Below, one piece after another: positions 54,090 through 63,824 of a stretch of 64,000 nucleotides of DNA. The notes beneath the pieces are model-generated. The model saw only the letters and a program-made list of their open reading frames with translations. It was not told the DNA's origin and searched no databases. Origin of the DNA: Bin80 sp965261255. Lineage in GTDB: Bacteria > Bacteroidota > Rhodothermia > Rhodothermales > Bin80. How positions within the stretch are numbered: position 1 is the first letter of the stretch; every line of letters starts with the position of its first letter. The stretch lies in NCBI GenBank assembly GCA_965261255.1, contig CBDHCQ010000004.1:2170001-2234000 (forward strand). The letters run 5' to 3'. Position numbers and translations under genes: made by a program.

Positions 54090-56749
54090 GCTTCCATCCA
54101 CGCTGCAAGGCTGGTTTTCAGCTGTTCGATTTCAGCCTTGGCATCCAGTTCCTTCTGACGCTCACGTTCAACCACATTCGCTGGTGCACGGTTGATAAAT
54201 TTCTCGTTCTGCAGCTTCTTCTGCACCCGAAGAAGGAAAGCTTCCCGCTGGGCTAGGCTCTTGCCAAGCCGCAGTCGCTCCTCTGCCGGATCAACCAGAC
54301 CCTGCACATAAATCAGCGCAGCCCCTACAACAGTAGAAGCACACTGCGGTGGTTTAGGAACGTTTATCCCGACTCTCAAATGCGTCACGCGCGCAAGCTT
54401 CTCAAAATACCCCTTACATGCCAACATCTTGTCAGCCAGTTCTGATTGCTCCTCCGACAAGCTCAGCGTAACCTCAATGCCTTTGGCTGGCGCTACACCG
54501 TATTTGCTACGCAGATGCCTGATTGCGGTCACCGTTTCCTGCAGGAACGCAAACTGTTTCGCACCTGCTGTATCACGCTCATCCGTCGCGGTCGGCCATC
54601 TGGATACCATACATGCTTCTCCCTCCACACGGGGGCGGAGGCGATGCCACAGCTCCTCCGTTATAAAGGGCATAAACGGATGCAGTAACTGGATCAGCTG
54701 CTCGTAAATTTCGATGGAAAGAGCCACGCGCTCCTCTGACATGGCCAAATCACGCTGTGGCTTGACCAACTCAAGATACCAGTCACAGTAATCGTTGCGA
54801 AAAGTGGTGTATAGCAGGTTTGCAGCTTCGTTTAATCTGTACTTGGTCAGTGCCTCCTCCACGTCCTCAATGCATTCTGCAAGACGTGTGAGCATCCAGC
54901 GCTCAACCAACTCAAGCTCGTCAATGGATCTTGTGCGCCGATAGTTTTTGTCCGGTTGGATAAATCGACCGAACACATTGAACGCATTCCAGATTTTGTT
55001 GGAGAAATTTCGTCCCATTTCAAAACCCGCAGGATCCAGACGGATATCCTGACCCTGCGCGCATAAGATCGTGAGATAGAATCGCACTGCGTCTGCGCCA
55101 TACTGCTCAATTAATTCCAGCGGATCAATCCCATTGCCGAGACTCTTGGACATCCACCGACCAAGTTTGTCCTTGATCATGCCGGTAATGAAAATATCCC
55201 GGTACGGCACTTCCCCCATAAAATAGAGTGAGGCCATGATCATGCGAGCAATCCAAAAGAACAGGATGTCATAGCCGGACACCAGCACATTTGTTGGATG
55301 GAAATACTTGAGATCAGCCTGTGTATCAGCGTCCTTACTCGGCCATCCAAGTGTAGCAAAGGGAAAAAGCCAGGACGAAAACCATGTATCCAACACATCT
55401 TCGTCCTGTACCATGCCCGGTTCGGGTTGCTCCACTGCTACCACAAACCCACGGGTTTCATCAACTGTCCCGGTTGAATCCGTGTAATACCAGACCGGAA
55501 TGCGATGGCCCCACCATAGCTGCCGACTGATACACCAGTCGCGAATTTCTTCCAGCCAGCGGAAATATTCGTTTTCCCAACGCTTCGGGTAAAATTTAAC
55601 AGTACCATCCCTGACGGCGGTGATCGCGGGCTCCGCAAGCGGCTTCATGCGAACAAACCACTGACGGGATACTAGCGGTTCCACGATCGCCTTGGAGCGT
55701 TGCGAAACCGGCACCGTACTTTTGTATGGCTCCACTTTCTCGAGAAGTCCCTTAGCTTCCAGGTCTTTGACGATGATCTTTCGTGCCTCAAAGCGCTCAA
55801 TGCCCGCATAGGTGCCTGCCTGCTCGTTCAGCGTCCCATCTTCTGCAATAACACTCAAAGATTCCAGTCCATGGCGCTTTCCAACTTCAAAATCATTCTT
55901 GTCATGGCCAGGGGTAATCTTGAGCGCTCCTGTTCCAAATTCCGGTTGCACATAGTCGTCAGCAATTACTGGAATATGGCGCTTGGTAAGTGGTAATCTG
56001 ACGCGCTTACCTACTAATTCTGTGTAGCGGTCGTCATTGGAATTAACGGCCACCGCCACATCACCCAACATAGTTTCTGGCCGGGTCGTTGCCACCGTGA
56101 CGTGACCAGTCCCATCCTCTATTGGGTATCGGATGTACCATAGATGGCCATCCTGTTCGACATTGTCCACTTCCTCATCGGAAAGTGCGGTCTGGTCCAC
56201 TGGACACCAGTTCACGAGGTAATGCCCGCGATAGATGAGGTCAGCTTCGTAGAGCTTTACAAAAACATGCTGCACAGCCCTCACATACCCAGGATCCATG
56301 GTGAACCGTTCTCGCTCCCAGTCACACGAGTCCCCTAAGCGGCGTTTTTGTTGAAGGATTCGATCACCATATTCGCTCACCCATTCCCAAACCCTCTCAA
56401 CGAAGGCTTCACGACCTAAATCAGACCGATTCCTCCCCTCTGTTTTCTTCAGTGTGCGCTCCACAACATTCTGCGTCGCGATCCCCGCATGATCTTTGCC
56501 AGGCATCCATAGCACCTCCCTACCCTGCATTCGGCGCATGCGTGTCAGAGCGTCCTGGATCGTATCCTGCAGTGCATGCCCCATGTGCAGTGCTCCTGTC
56601 ACATTTGGAGGAGGCATCATAATGGTGTGGGGAGAGCGTCCATTTGCACGATCAGCCCGAAAGAAACCATTTGACTCCCAGTATTCATACCAGCGAGCTT
56701 CGGTCACCTTTGGATCATAGGCCGTCGCGCGGCCCCTCATATCGCCCAT
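54086..56749 (-). CDS. valS: Valyl-tRNA synthetase
   Basis: 887 residues. The class I HIGH motif appears as HMGH in NVTGALHMGHALQDT; the KMSKS loop reads WMSKS in KDKLGRWMSKSLGNG, so the first lysine is tryptophan. The editing domain (TTRPETMLGDVAV, GTGALKITPGHDKNDFEV) is present, and a C-terminal coiled-coil arm (AEEERLRLGKSLAQREAFLL) is typical of ValRS. It charges tRNA-Val. It lies in a minus-strand run after aroC (26 bp) and before the overlapping carbamoyltransferase gene. Confidence 0.95.
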   Translation of the reverse strand: MGDMRGRATAYDPKVTEARWYEYWESNGFFRADRANGRSPHTIMMPPPNVTGALHMGHALQDTIQDALTRMRRMQGREVLWMPGKDHAGIATQNVVERTLKKTEGRNRSDLGREAFVERVWEWVSEYGDRILQQKRRLGDSCDWERERFTMDPGYVRAVQHVFVKLYEADLIYRGHYLVNWCPVDQTALSDEEVDNVEQDGHLWYIRYPIEDGTGHVTVATTRPETMLGDVAVAVNSNDDRYTELVGKRVRLPLTKRHIPVIADDYVQPEFGTGALKITPGHDKNDFEVGKRHGLESLSVIAEDGTLNEQAGTYAGIERFEARKIIVKDLEAKGLLEKVEPYKSTVPVSQRSKAIVEPLVSRQWFVRMKPLAEPAITAVRDGTVKFYPKRWENEYFRWLEEIRDWCISRQLWWGHRIPVWYYTDSTGTVDETRGFVVAVEQPEPGMVQDEDVLDTWFSSWLFPFATLGWPSKDADTQADLKYFHPTNVLVSGYDILFFWIARMIMASLYFMGEVPYRDIFITGMIKDKLGRWMSKSLGNGIDPLELIEQYGADAVRFYLTILCAQGQDIRLDPAGFEMGRNFSNKIWNAFNVFGRFIQPDKNYRRTRSIDELELVERWMLTRLAECIEDVEEALTKYRLNEAANLLYTTFRNDYCDWYLELVKPQRDLAMSEERVALSIEIYEQLIQLLHPFMPFITEELWHRLRPRVEGEACMVSRWPTATDERDTAGAKQFAFLQETVTAIRHLRSKYGVAPAKGIEVTLSLSEEQSELADKMLACKGYFEKLARVTHLRVGINVPKPPQCASTVVGAALIYVQGLVDPAEERLRLGKSLAQREAFLLRVQKKLQNEKFINRAPANVVERERQKELDAKAEIEQLKTSLAAWMEA

Positions 56750-56775
56750 TTATATGATAGTAGCTGTTTGAAAAG

Positions 56776-57966
56776 CTATAACCGGGAGGTGGCAGAAAAG
56801 CGCACTACTATTTCTTCTATGCTATCCGCACCATATCTCTCAAGGAATGCATTGGCTATCACCCAGGCTACGGTCGCTTCAGCTACCGTCGAAGCGGCCG
56901 GCACACTGGTCACATCGCTGCGCTCGTAGCGCGTAGGTTGCGTCTCGCCAGTTATCATATCTGCGGTTTCCAGTGGTTTGATGAGGGTGGGGATTGGCTT
57001 CATGTAGCCCCGTACAATTATCGGCATCCCGTTTGTCATGCCACCTTCCAATCCACCCGCACGATTGGATCTCCGTCGAAACACAGCCTCATCATCCTGG
57101 AAAATCTCATCGTGCACCTGGGAGCCCGGACGACGGCTATTTGCTGTTCCATCACCAATTTCAACACCTTTCTGTGCCTGTATGGAAAGAATCGCCTGAG
57201 CTAATTGTCCAGTCAAACGCCGATCCCAGTGCACATAGGACCCCAGGCCAGGCGGTACTCCAGTGACCACAACTTCATAAACCCCGCCGAGAGAATCTCC
57301 CGCTCTTTTGGCCTGTTTGATGTGATCAACACACGCACGACTGAGTTCTTCGTCCAGCATTCGTACTTCACTCCGATCCGCCAGATCATTGATGTTCTCA
57401 GCCCCCTCAACTATGAGCGCTTCCCGCCGCTCACGCCAGTCGACCTCGTGACCCCATCCGACTTCACCAAGTTGAACAACATGACTGCCGACCTCAATCC
57501 CGAACTGTTTGAGCAGTTGGCGTGCAATTGAACAACAGGCTACACGCATAGCCGTCTCACGCGCACTTGCACGATCAATAACGGGTCGAAGGTCATCGAA
57601 ACCGTACTTTTGTGCGCCAACTAGATCCGCATGACCTGGCCGCGGTAAGGTTACCTTTGCGATATCCTCTCCTTCTCCATCGACAGACATCACCTCCGGC
57701 CACCCACTTTTGTCCTTCCTGTAGGCCGCATTGTCCAGTCGCAGTCCAATCGGACCGGCAATCGTTTTTGAAAAACGTACCCCCGAGTAAATGTGGATTT
57801 TGTCACGCTCAAGCTTCGCCCGACCACCTCGACCAAACCCCAACCAACGCCGGGCCAAATGACGGTTGATATCTTTAGCGGTGAGCGGTACGCCTGCCGG
57901 CATCCCTTCAACAATTCCCACCAGCGCCTCACCATGAGATTCGCCAGCTGTCAAGTATCGCAGCAT
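56776..57966 (-). CDS. aroC: Chorismate synthase
   Basis: 396 residues from ATG 57966 (MLRYLTAGESHGEALVGIVEG); an upstream ATG adds nine residues not found in the family. Signatures: GESHG near the start, SARETAMRVACCSIARQLL, and GGMTNGMPIIVRGYMKPIPTL. It uses reduced FMN to convert EPSP to chorismate, the last shikimate step. It lies 10 bp after the htrA gene in the plsC-htrA-aroC-valS-carbamoyltransferase run. Confidence 0.96.
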   Translation of the reverse strand: MLRYLTAGESHGEALVGIVEGMPAGVPLTAKDINRHLARRWLGFGRGGRAKLERDKIHIYSGVRFSKTIAGPIGLRLDNAAYRKDKSGWPEVMSVDGEGEDIAKVTLPRPGHADLVGAQKYGFDDLRPVIDRASARETAMRVACCSIARQLLKQFGIEVGSHVVQLGEVGWGHEVDWRERREALIVEGAENINDLADRSEVRMLDEELSRACVDHIKQAKRAGDSLGGVYEVVVTGVPPGLGSYVHWDRRLTGQLAQAILSIQAQKGVEIGDGTANSRRPGSQVHDEIFQDDEAVFRRRSNRAGGLEGGMTNGMPIIVRGYMKPIPTLIKPLETADMITGETQPTRYERSDVTSVPAASTVAEATVAWVIANAFLERYGADSIEEIVVRFSATSRL

Positions 57967-57976
57967 CTGATGCCCG

Positions 57977-59506
57977 TTACTCCTTAAGCTCACTCATATC
58001 TACCATCCGCGGAACATTCCACTTATCACGAATGGCGAGTCTTACATGCCCATCTGCACTGTTGAGTTCTCTGATCGCCTGTTCGACCGTTTTGACCGCC
58101 TTCCCATTGATGCGCTCCACAAGTACATTCGCCTGGAGATGCTCTATCTCCTCGTGACGCATCTCGCGCTGTATAATTACACCCTCAAAATCACCGAACT
58201 GTCTATCATCTTCCTCTCCCCATTTGTCCCGCAGCACAAGACCCCACTGATCTAAATATCTGGCTGTGCTCACCTCTCTGCGGGGATAGTATCCCATTTC
58301 AGCCAACCAGGAGGCAACCTTTGGATGGTCTCGTCCAAGCAGTGTTAGCTGTAGGCTATCAACCTGACCCTCACGCCAATATGCAACCTCTATTCTTGAA
58401 TCAGGACGCTGCAGCAGAATTATACTTTGCAGCTCATTGGGCTCATTGACCGGCTGCCCATTGATCGCAACGATCACATCCCCCGGCTGCAATCCAGCGA
58501 TTTCAGCTGCACTCCCGCCATAAATCTGATCTATAAATACACCCTGAATCTTTGCCATCCCCAATACTTCTGCGAGCCTTGCATGTACATTGGTGGGTAC
58601 CACTCCCATGTAGCCCCGCCGAAATTCCCCAAACTCGATCAGATCACTGGCAACCCGAATCATTAAATTAACCGGTACCGCAAAGCCATAACCCTCATAG
58701 AATCCACTATCCGTCGCTATCGCTGTATTGATCCCAATGAGTTCGCCGCTGAAATTGACGAGTGCCCCGCCAGAACTTCCAGGGTTGATAGCCGCATCCG
58801 TCTGAATAAACATTTCTATTCCATAACTCTCGTCAATGATGTTCATTGAGCGACCGAGAGCACTCACAATCCCCGCCGTAACGGTCGAATTGAGTTGCAA
58901 TGGATTACCCACTGCCAAAACCCAGTCTCCCGGTTGCACTGTTTCTGAGTCTCCAATTGTAATAGGCTCAACGCGTTCTCCCGGGCGTAGGACAATCTGT
59001 ATCACGGCCAAGTCTGTAGACGGATCTACCCCCACCGTATAGGCCTCGTACTCTCGCTTATCTGCAAACTTAACCTGCAGTTTGCCCGCATCCTCTACGA
59101 GATGATAGCTGGTTACAATGTGTCCTTGCGGGGTAATTACAACTCCACTACCCTCATTTTCAGGAAACATCTGCGAATCGGAACCGGAAGAAGGCCAAAA
59201 ACGTGAAGACCAACTGGATTCGACATTGATGGAAACCACTGACTGGACTGTACGGCGAGCAACATCCCGGAATGCACCACCAGTGACCGGGAAACCCGAC
59301 ATCTCTGACTCCATTGCTTCCTCATCTGGACCGGCCCGCTCGACAAGACGGATCTCCGCAAACTGGGAGTCTCGGGGCGCCGGAGGATATGCCAGCAGCA
59401 TGAAGAGTATCCCCGCTAACAACCCTACACTGACCAACCCAACTCCGATAAGAAGCCGGAATTGCTTGCGTCTAGCTTCAAACCGATATGTTTCAGTATC
59501 CTGCAT
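57977..59506 (-). CDS. HtrA/DegP-type serine protease with PDZ domains
   Basis: 509 residues from ATG 59506, which places the single membrane anchor at about residues 17-38. The trypsin-like domain has its triad at His135 (VTSYHLVED), Asp165 (PSTDLAVIQ) and Ser245 (NPGSSGGALV). One PDZ domain (GVFIDQIYGGSAAEIAGLQPGDVIVAING) and a second, weaker one (ANVLVERINGKAVKTVEQA) follow. It is a periplasmic quality-control protease. The first 13 bases overlap the plsC end. Confidence 0.93.
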   Translation of the reverse strand: MQDTETYRFEARRKQFRLLIGVGLVSVGLLAGILFMLLAYPPAPRDSQFAEIRLVERAGPDEEAMESEMSGFPVTGGAFRDVARRTVQSVVSINVESSWSSRFWPSSGSDSQMFPENEGSGVVITPQGHIVTSYHLVEDAGKLQVKFADKREYEAYTVGVDPSTDLAVIQIVLRPGERVEPITIGDSETVQPGDWVLAVGNPLQLNSTVTAGIVSALGRSMNIIDESYGIEMFIQTDAAINPGSSGGALVNFSGELIGINTAIATDSGFYEGYGFAVPVNLMIRVASDLIEFGEFRRGYMGVVPTNVHARLAEVLGMAKIQGVFIDQIYGGSAAEIAGLQPGDVIVAINGQPVNEPNELQSIILLQRPDSRIEVAYWREGQVDSLQLTLLGRDHPKVASWLAEMGYYPRREVSTARYLDQWGLVLRDKWGEEDDRQFGDFEGVIIQREMRHEEIEHLQANVLVERINGKAVKTVEQAIRELNSADGHVRLAIRDKWNVPRMVDMSELKE

Positions 59507-60290
59507 TGTGCTCGCTACTATGCGTCGCAGGTATTGTTTCGGCAAGTTCCAAGATAGCCTTTCTGACCACTTTCGAGATTGCCTTACGATCCATGCCCTG
59601 AGTTTCAATAAATGGACCGATCCGCAACTCTATATCCAGTCGCTTGAAACCCGCCAGGTAGCGCACGTCTCCGACAAACGTATCGTGATGTACATTAGAA
59701 ACTTGTTCCCGTCCTTCACTGCCCCGCATGGCACGCCCGTTCAGACCGACCACGTTTACAAATATTGGTTGTACACGCCCCTCATCCCAGTCCTTGATGC
59801 TCTCGAAGGCACCCGTCTTGAATGGCAACAATGTCTTACCGTTGCCCGTCGTACCTTCGGGGAACACCATAACCGAACCGCGTTCCATGAGGCGAGTCTG
59901 GACTTGGGAGGCAAACGCTTTAGCCCGTCCCTTACGGGATCGATCAACCAGCAGCATGGCATAGGTATGACAGATCCACCCGACTATCGGCCAGCGTGTG
60001 ATCTCTGCCTTGCCCGCAAAACAGACATCCAGTTTGGATGCAAGGAATATCGGATCTAGTACCGTCAAATGGTTGCTTACCCTCAATACACCTGGCGCCA
60101 ATCTTGCGTCGCTGGATGCCTTCACATGAATATTCAGAACACGACAAAACAGGCGACCTGCCATACCCTGACGTTTCATCCTGTAGGCAAGGCGCTCATC
60201 GCTAGGACGTAATGATGCCCCAATACTCGTATGAATACTGCCAATTATGGTTAAGACCAAGGCGCACACAAGACGTAACCAGACCCGCAT
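59493..60290 (-). CDS. plsC: 1-acyl-sn-glycerol-3-phosphate acyltransferase
   Basis: 265 residues. An N-terminal membrane segment (VCALVLTIIGSIHTSIG) precedes the acyltransferase motifs: NHLTVLD (HX4D) near residue 94 and FPEGTTGNGKTLLPFKTGAF, the glycerol-phosphate-binding region. It adds the second acyl chain in phospholipid synthesis at the inner membrane. First gene of the minus-strand run, divergent from the glycosyltransferase gene with 70 bp between them. Confidence 0.9.
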   Translation of the reverse strand: MRVWLRLVCALVLTIIGSIHTSIGASLRPSDERLAYRMKRQGMAGRLFCRVLNIHVKASSDARLAPGVLRVSNHLTVLDPIFLASKLDVCFAGKAEITRWPIVGWICHTYAMLLVDRSRKGRAKAFASQVQTRLMERGSVMVFPEGTTGNGKTLLPFKTGAFESIKDWDEGRVQPIFVNVVGLNGRAMRGSEGREQVSNVHHDTFVGDVRYLAGFKRLDIELRIGPFIETQGMDRKAISKVVRKAILELAETIPATHSSEHNAGY

Positions 60291-60360
60291 TGCTGCCTAT
60301 ACTCCGTTGATAGTTAATAATTGAATTTCAATAGACACGAGCATTATACTGCGCTTTCCC

Positions 60361-61533
60361 ATGCAGGTACACGAACAGCCGGACTTGAGTAAATCTGCAT
60401 ATCATTCAGTGGATATTGCGTTCGCCCTGACAGGGGATCCAAGGGTTAATTCGCGTGCACTCCGGCAGCTGCGTCTGCTCTCCGAACTGGGACTCAAAGT
60501 TCTGGTATTGGGGCTTGGTACTCCGGTGGGAATGACCAAGATGAACATCAAGGACGTGACTCTCATATGCCTCCCCAGACCACCTGGGTCTGGCCCCTGC
60601 TTTTTCTGGCGTAATCATCGACAATTCAAGGCTGCTCTGAAATACGTAAAATCTACCGTCTACCATGCAAGTGATCTGTATACCCTGCCTGCGATGCGCC
60701 AAGCCGCAGACCGCCATCACGCCCAACTGGTCTTTGACGCACGCGAACTTTATACACACGTCCCCTCAACTACCAGGCGTCCATGGGTCCGTGTCACTTG
60801 GGAGGTTATACAACACTTGCACATCCATCGTGCCAATTGCGTCTACACTGTAAGCGAAAGCATCGCCCACCATTTACAGAAAACACACAATGTTCAAGAC
60901 ATCTGCCTGATGCGCAATATCCCTGCACCACAGGCAGCCACTTCCTCGCGCTCCCTGCGTGAGCGCCTTGCATTACCTCCAAACGTCAGGATCATACTCC
61001 ATCAGGGTAATCTGCAGAAACACCGGGGAGCCACAATGATGGTTGAGGCAATGCTGCATACAGACAACGCTGTCCTGGTTTTCATGGGGCGTGGACCATT
61101 GCGATCTGATATAGAACATTTGGTTCAAAATCTTGAGTTACAATCGAAAGTCCGATTTATTGACCCTGTACCGCCCGAAAAACTACTTGCAGTTACAGCA
61201 TCGGCCGACCTCGGGCTTACATTCCTGGAAGACTGTTGCCTGAATCACAGATATGCACTACCCAACAAACTTTTTGAATATCTGGCAGCCGGCGTACCGG
61301 TCATTGCCAGTGATCTCCCTGAAATATCACAGATCATACAACGTTTCAGTGTAGGCTGCGTAGTACCCCCCGGCAATACAAAAGCTCTAGCTGCTGCCTT
61401 AAACCGCGCGGTCAGCAATACCGAGTTACGCCAAAAATGGGTCACGAATACGCATGAAGTCCAAAAAGTTTTTAACTTTGCTACAGAATCTGAACGTTTT
61501 ATTGTCGCCTACCTCCCCCTCCTGAACGGATGA
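60361..61533 (+). CDS. Glycosyltransferase (GT-B fold, GT4-like)
   Basis: 390 residues. GT-B features: a Gly-rich start (ALTGDPRVNSRALRQLRLLSELG), HASDLYTLPAMRQAA, VRIILHQGNLQKHRGATMMVEA at the start of the C-terminal half, and the nucleotide-sugar E-x7-E region KLFEYLAAGVPVIASDLPEISQII. It transfers a sugar from an NDP donor, probably for a surface glycan. No other glycan genes are adjacent. Its TGA overlaps the thioredoxin-like gene start (ATGA). Confidence 0.88.
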   Translation: MQVHEQPDLSKSAYHSVDIAFALTGDPRVNSRALRQLRLLSELGLKVLVLGLGTPVGMTKMNIKDVTLICLPRPPGSGPCFFWRNHRQFKAALKYVKSTVYHASDLYTLPAMRQAADRHHAQLVFDARELYTHVPSTTRRPWVRVTWEVIQHLHIHRANCVYTVSESIAHHLQKTHNVQDICLMRNIPAPQAATSSRSLRERLALPPNVRIILHQGNLQKHRGATMMVEAMLHTDNAVLVFMGRGPLRSDIEHLVQNLELQSKVRFIDPVPPEKLLAVTASADLGLTFLEDCCLNHRYALPNKLFEYLAAGVPVIASDLPEISQIIQRFSVGCVVPPGNTKALAAALNRAVSNTELRQKWVTNTHEVQKVFNFATESERFIVAYLPLLNG

Positions 61534-62048
61534 TGTTGCGTCGCACATTACCACTCGTGGTGCTCCTGATCTTCGGGTGCACCCGTGACGATATAACGGA
61601 GACTACCACACCCGAACCTGAAGTATTGCCGGCTCCCATGAGCTGGCCCACCTTTGATGAAGCTGTTGCAACTGCTGCTAGAACAGGCCAACCCATCCTT
61701 ATTGACATCTATGCTCCATGGTGTGGGTGGTGTCGAAAAATGCAGCAGGAGGTCTATACTGATGCCACTCTGGTTGCCTACGTTCAGGACAATTTTGCCT
61801 ATGGACGGCTAAATATTGACGACGCCGAAACCCGCCATGACTTTTGGGGACATAATCTTTCATCCATGGAGTTGGGATATCACCTGGGAGCCGAAGGCAC
61901 GCCTACTACCGTGTTCTTGGGGAGCGATGGCAGCTACATCACAAAATGTCCAGGATATTGGGCAAAGGATGATTTTAGCACTGCCCTGCGTTACGTGGCT
62001 ACGGGAGCCTGGCAGCATACGCCATACTCTGAATTTTCGCAATTCTGA
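61530..62048 (+). CDS. Thioredoxin-like lipoprotein
   Basis: 172 residues with lipobox LIFGC (Cys17) and a thioredoxin-fold domain with the active site YAPWCGWCRKM (Cys65 and Cys68) and the cis-proline region EGTPTTVFLG. Members of this exported thioredoxin_7-like group reduce or isomerise disulfides in the periplasm. ATGA overlap with the upstream glycosyltransferase gene. Its last 58 bp overlap the convergent hydrolase gene. Confidence 0.88.
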   Translation: MMLRRTLPLVVLLIFGCTRDDITETTTPEPEVLPAPMSWPTFDEAVATAARTGQPILIDIYAPWCGWCRKMQQEVYTDATLVAYVQDNFAYGRLNIDDAETRHDFWGHNLSSMELGYHLGAEGTPTTVFLGSDGSYITKCPGYWAKDDFSTALRYVATGAWQHTPYSEFSQF

Positions 62049-62896
62049 ATACAAACCGCTCCGCCCGAATAGATATCTGGGCGGCGATGCTTAAGAAATA
62101 ATTGCCGGGCATGGGATTCCTTGCAGTGTCTCATGTCCAAATCAGCATAAAGAATCGTCTCGGCTATCGTGGGCGCCTGGGCCACGACGGTTCCCGCCGG
62201 ATCAACCACAAAAGACCCCCCACCAAAGGTAAGGACGTCCTCCTGCCCTACCCGGTTAGCGAGAGCCATGTAGTAGCCATTCTGGAATGCTCCCACCCTC
62301 AACTCCGCTTCAAATAACCCCTTTGGCCATTCCTCAAGCGCACCTGCCTGCGGGACAACTACCACATCCGCTTCCTGCAGAGCCAGGGCACGCAGATATT
62401 CTCCATAGTGTCGGTCGTAGCAAATAGCTACACCAACCCGACCAGCAGCAGTGTTGTATACCGGAGCCCGATTACCCGCAGCTGTGTAGTAGTCTTGCTC
62501 ATAGAATCCTTCGTACTGGGTGATGTGCATCATTCTTGTTACGCCAAGGAGCGTACCGTCTGTATCAATCACCGGCGAAGCGTCAAAACCAGTATTGCCT
62601 TCCCGTGCGTACAGATTGAGAACCACAACCACTCCCAGTCTTTTGGCCGCTGCACAGAAAGCGTCTGTTGTACGGCCGGGAATCTCTTCAGCAAGCGATA
62701 ATGGCGGCAAATCATTTCCTCTACACTCGGCGTAATGCACCTTTCGGTGTTGAGGATAAAAAGGAGTAAATGCAAGCTCTGGGTACACGACCAGGTTTGC
62801 CCCTGCCGTTGCAGCAATTTCCAAGGATTCCAGTCCCTTGTTCAGGTTGGCATCCACATCATTTGATGCTGAGCATTGGATAAGCGCGAGCTTCAT
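61991..62896 (-). CDS. Carbon-nitrogen hydrolase (nitrilase superfamily) with Lys-to-Met change
   Basis: 301 residues of the N-carbamoylputrescine amidase/beta-ureidopropionase branch. The catalytic Glu is in VVYPELAF (Glu40) and the nucleophile in VGVAICYDRHYGEYLRALAL (Cys159). The segment that normally reads G-x-Y-RK-x-H-x-P reads GVTRMMHIT at 118-126, so the catalytic Lys position is Met122. This may be an inactive or divergent enzyme, or a branch with another lysine in the site. Downstream of prmC by 55 bp on the same strand; convergent with the thioredoxin-like gene. Confidence 0.85.
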   Translation of the reverse strand: MKLALIQCSASNDVDANLNKGLESLEIAATAGANLVVYPELAFTPFYPQHRKVHYAECRGNDLPPLSLAEEIPGRTTDAFCAAAKRLGVVVVLNLYAREGNTGFDASPVIDTDGTLLGVTRMMHITQYEGFYEQDYYTAAGNRAPVYNTAAGRVGVAICYDRHYGEYLRALALQEADVVVVPQAGALEEWPKGLFEAELRVGAFQNGYYMALANRVGQEDVLTFGGGSFVVDPAGTVVAQAPTIAETILYADLDMRHCKESHARQLFLKHRRPDIYSGGAVCIQNCENSEYGVCCQAPVAT

Positions 62897-62951
62897 CGAT
62901 TCAAGTTGCTATGGTGTGCGTCCTACCGCCGACCGGATAGTTTTCTCCAGA

Positions 62952-63803
62952 TTAGTTTACAAGCACGAATCTTGACAATCCTGCCAAATCCGGCTTTACC
63001 TGAACCTGTGAGACATCTTTTCTTTGCCGCAACAGCATACCGACAGAGTCTGCATGATCAACGTGCGTTTCCAGCACAAGCGTCCCCCCTTGCCGTAGCA
63101 GGCCACTCCCGAGTTTATCAGCTATGGCCCGGTAAAACGCAAGAGGATCATCACCGCAGAACAGAGCGATCCCCGGCTCGTGATCCCGGACCATCCGGGG
63201 CAGCCGTAAACGTTCGCTGTCCGGAATGTAAGGGGGATTAGCAACAACTAAGTTGTATCCTGTCCCAACCGTACGCACAAATTCACAACTCAGTAAATCT
63301 GCTATGATGAACTTGACATCAAGCGCATTTTTCTTGGCATTTTCCCTAGCAATCTGGAGTGCGGGAGCACTGATATCACATGCCGTTACCTGGGCTGTGG
63401 GTAAAGCGTGCTTCATGCTCAGCGCAATGCAGCCACTGCCGGTTCCAATGTCCAATATTCTTAATGTACAGTCCGGCCCAACAGCTTCAAGAGCAATCTC
63501 AATCATTTGCTCTGTTTCCGGTCGGGGTATTAGAACTTCAGGGGAGACGCGCAGATGTAACTCGCAAAATTCCGCGTACCCTAATACGTACTGCACAGGT
63601 TCATGAGCAGCACAGCGCTGGGCTGCCTCCCGGATTCTGATGACCTGATTCCTCCCAAGTTGATCATTTTCATGACTGATCAAATGTGTCGGGCTACATC
63701 TGATTATTTCGCAAAGAATCCATACTGCCGTACGTCGGGGAGACGGGACATTTGCCTGTTCCAACAGTTTTTCCACTTCCCGAAATATGCCCTTTACATG
63801 CAT
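62952..63803 (-). CDS. prmC: Peptide chain release factor N5-glutamine methyltransferase
   Basis: 283 residues. The N-terminal helical domain (FREVEKLLEQANV) binds the release factor; the SAM motif is ILDIGTGSGCIALSM and the catalytic NPPY is in VVANPPYIPDSE. It methylates the Gln of the GGQ motif in RF1 and RF2. ATG 63803 (MHVKGIFREVEK) is the family start. Possibly co-transcribed with the downstream hydrolase gene. Confidence 0.93.
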   Translation of the reverse strand: MHVKGIFREVEKLLEQANVPSPRRTAVWILCEIIRCSPTHLISHENDQLGRNQVIRIREAAQRCAAHEPVQYVLGYAEFCELHLRVSPEVLIPRPETEQMIEIALEAVGPDCTLRILDIGTGSGCIALSMKHALPTAQVTACDISAPALQIARENAKKNALDVKFIIADLLSCEFVRTVGTGYNLVVANPPYIPDSERLRLPRMVRDHEPGIALFCGDDPLAFYRAIADKLGSGLLRQGGTLVLETHVDHADSVGMLLRQRKDVSQVQVKPDLAGLSRFVLVN

Positions 63804-63824
63804 TCTTTGCGTGGATATTTAGAT

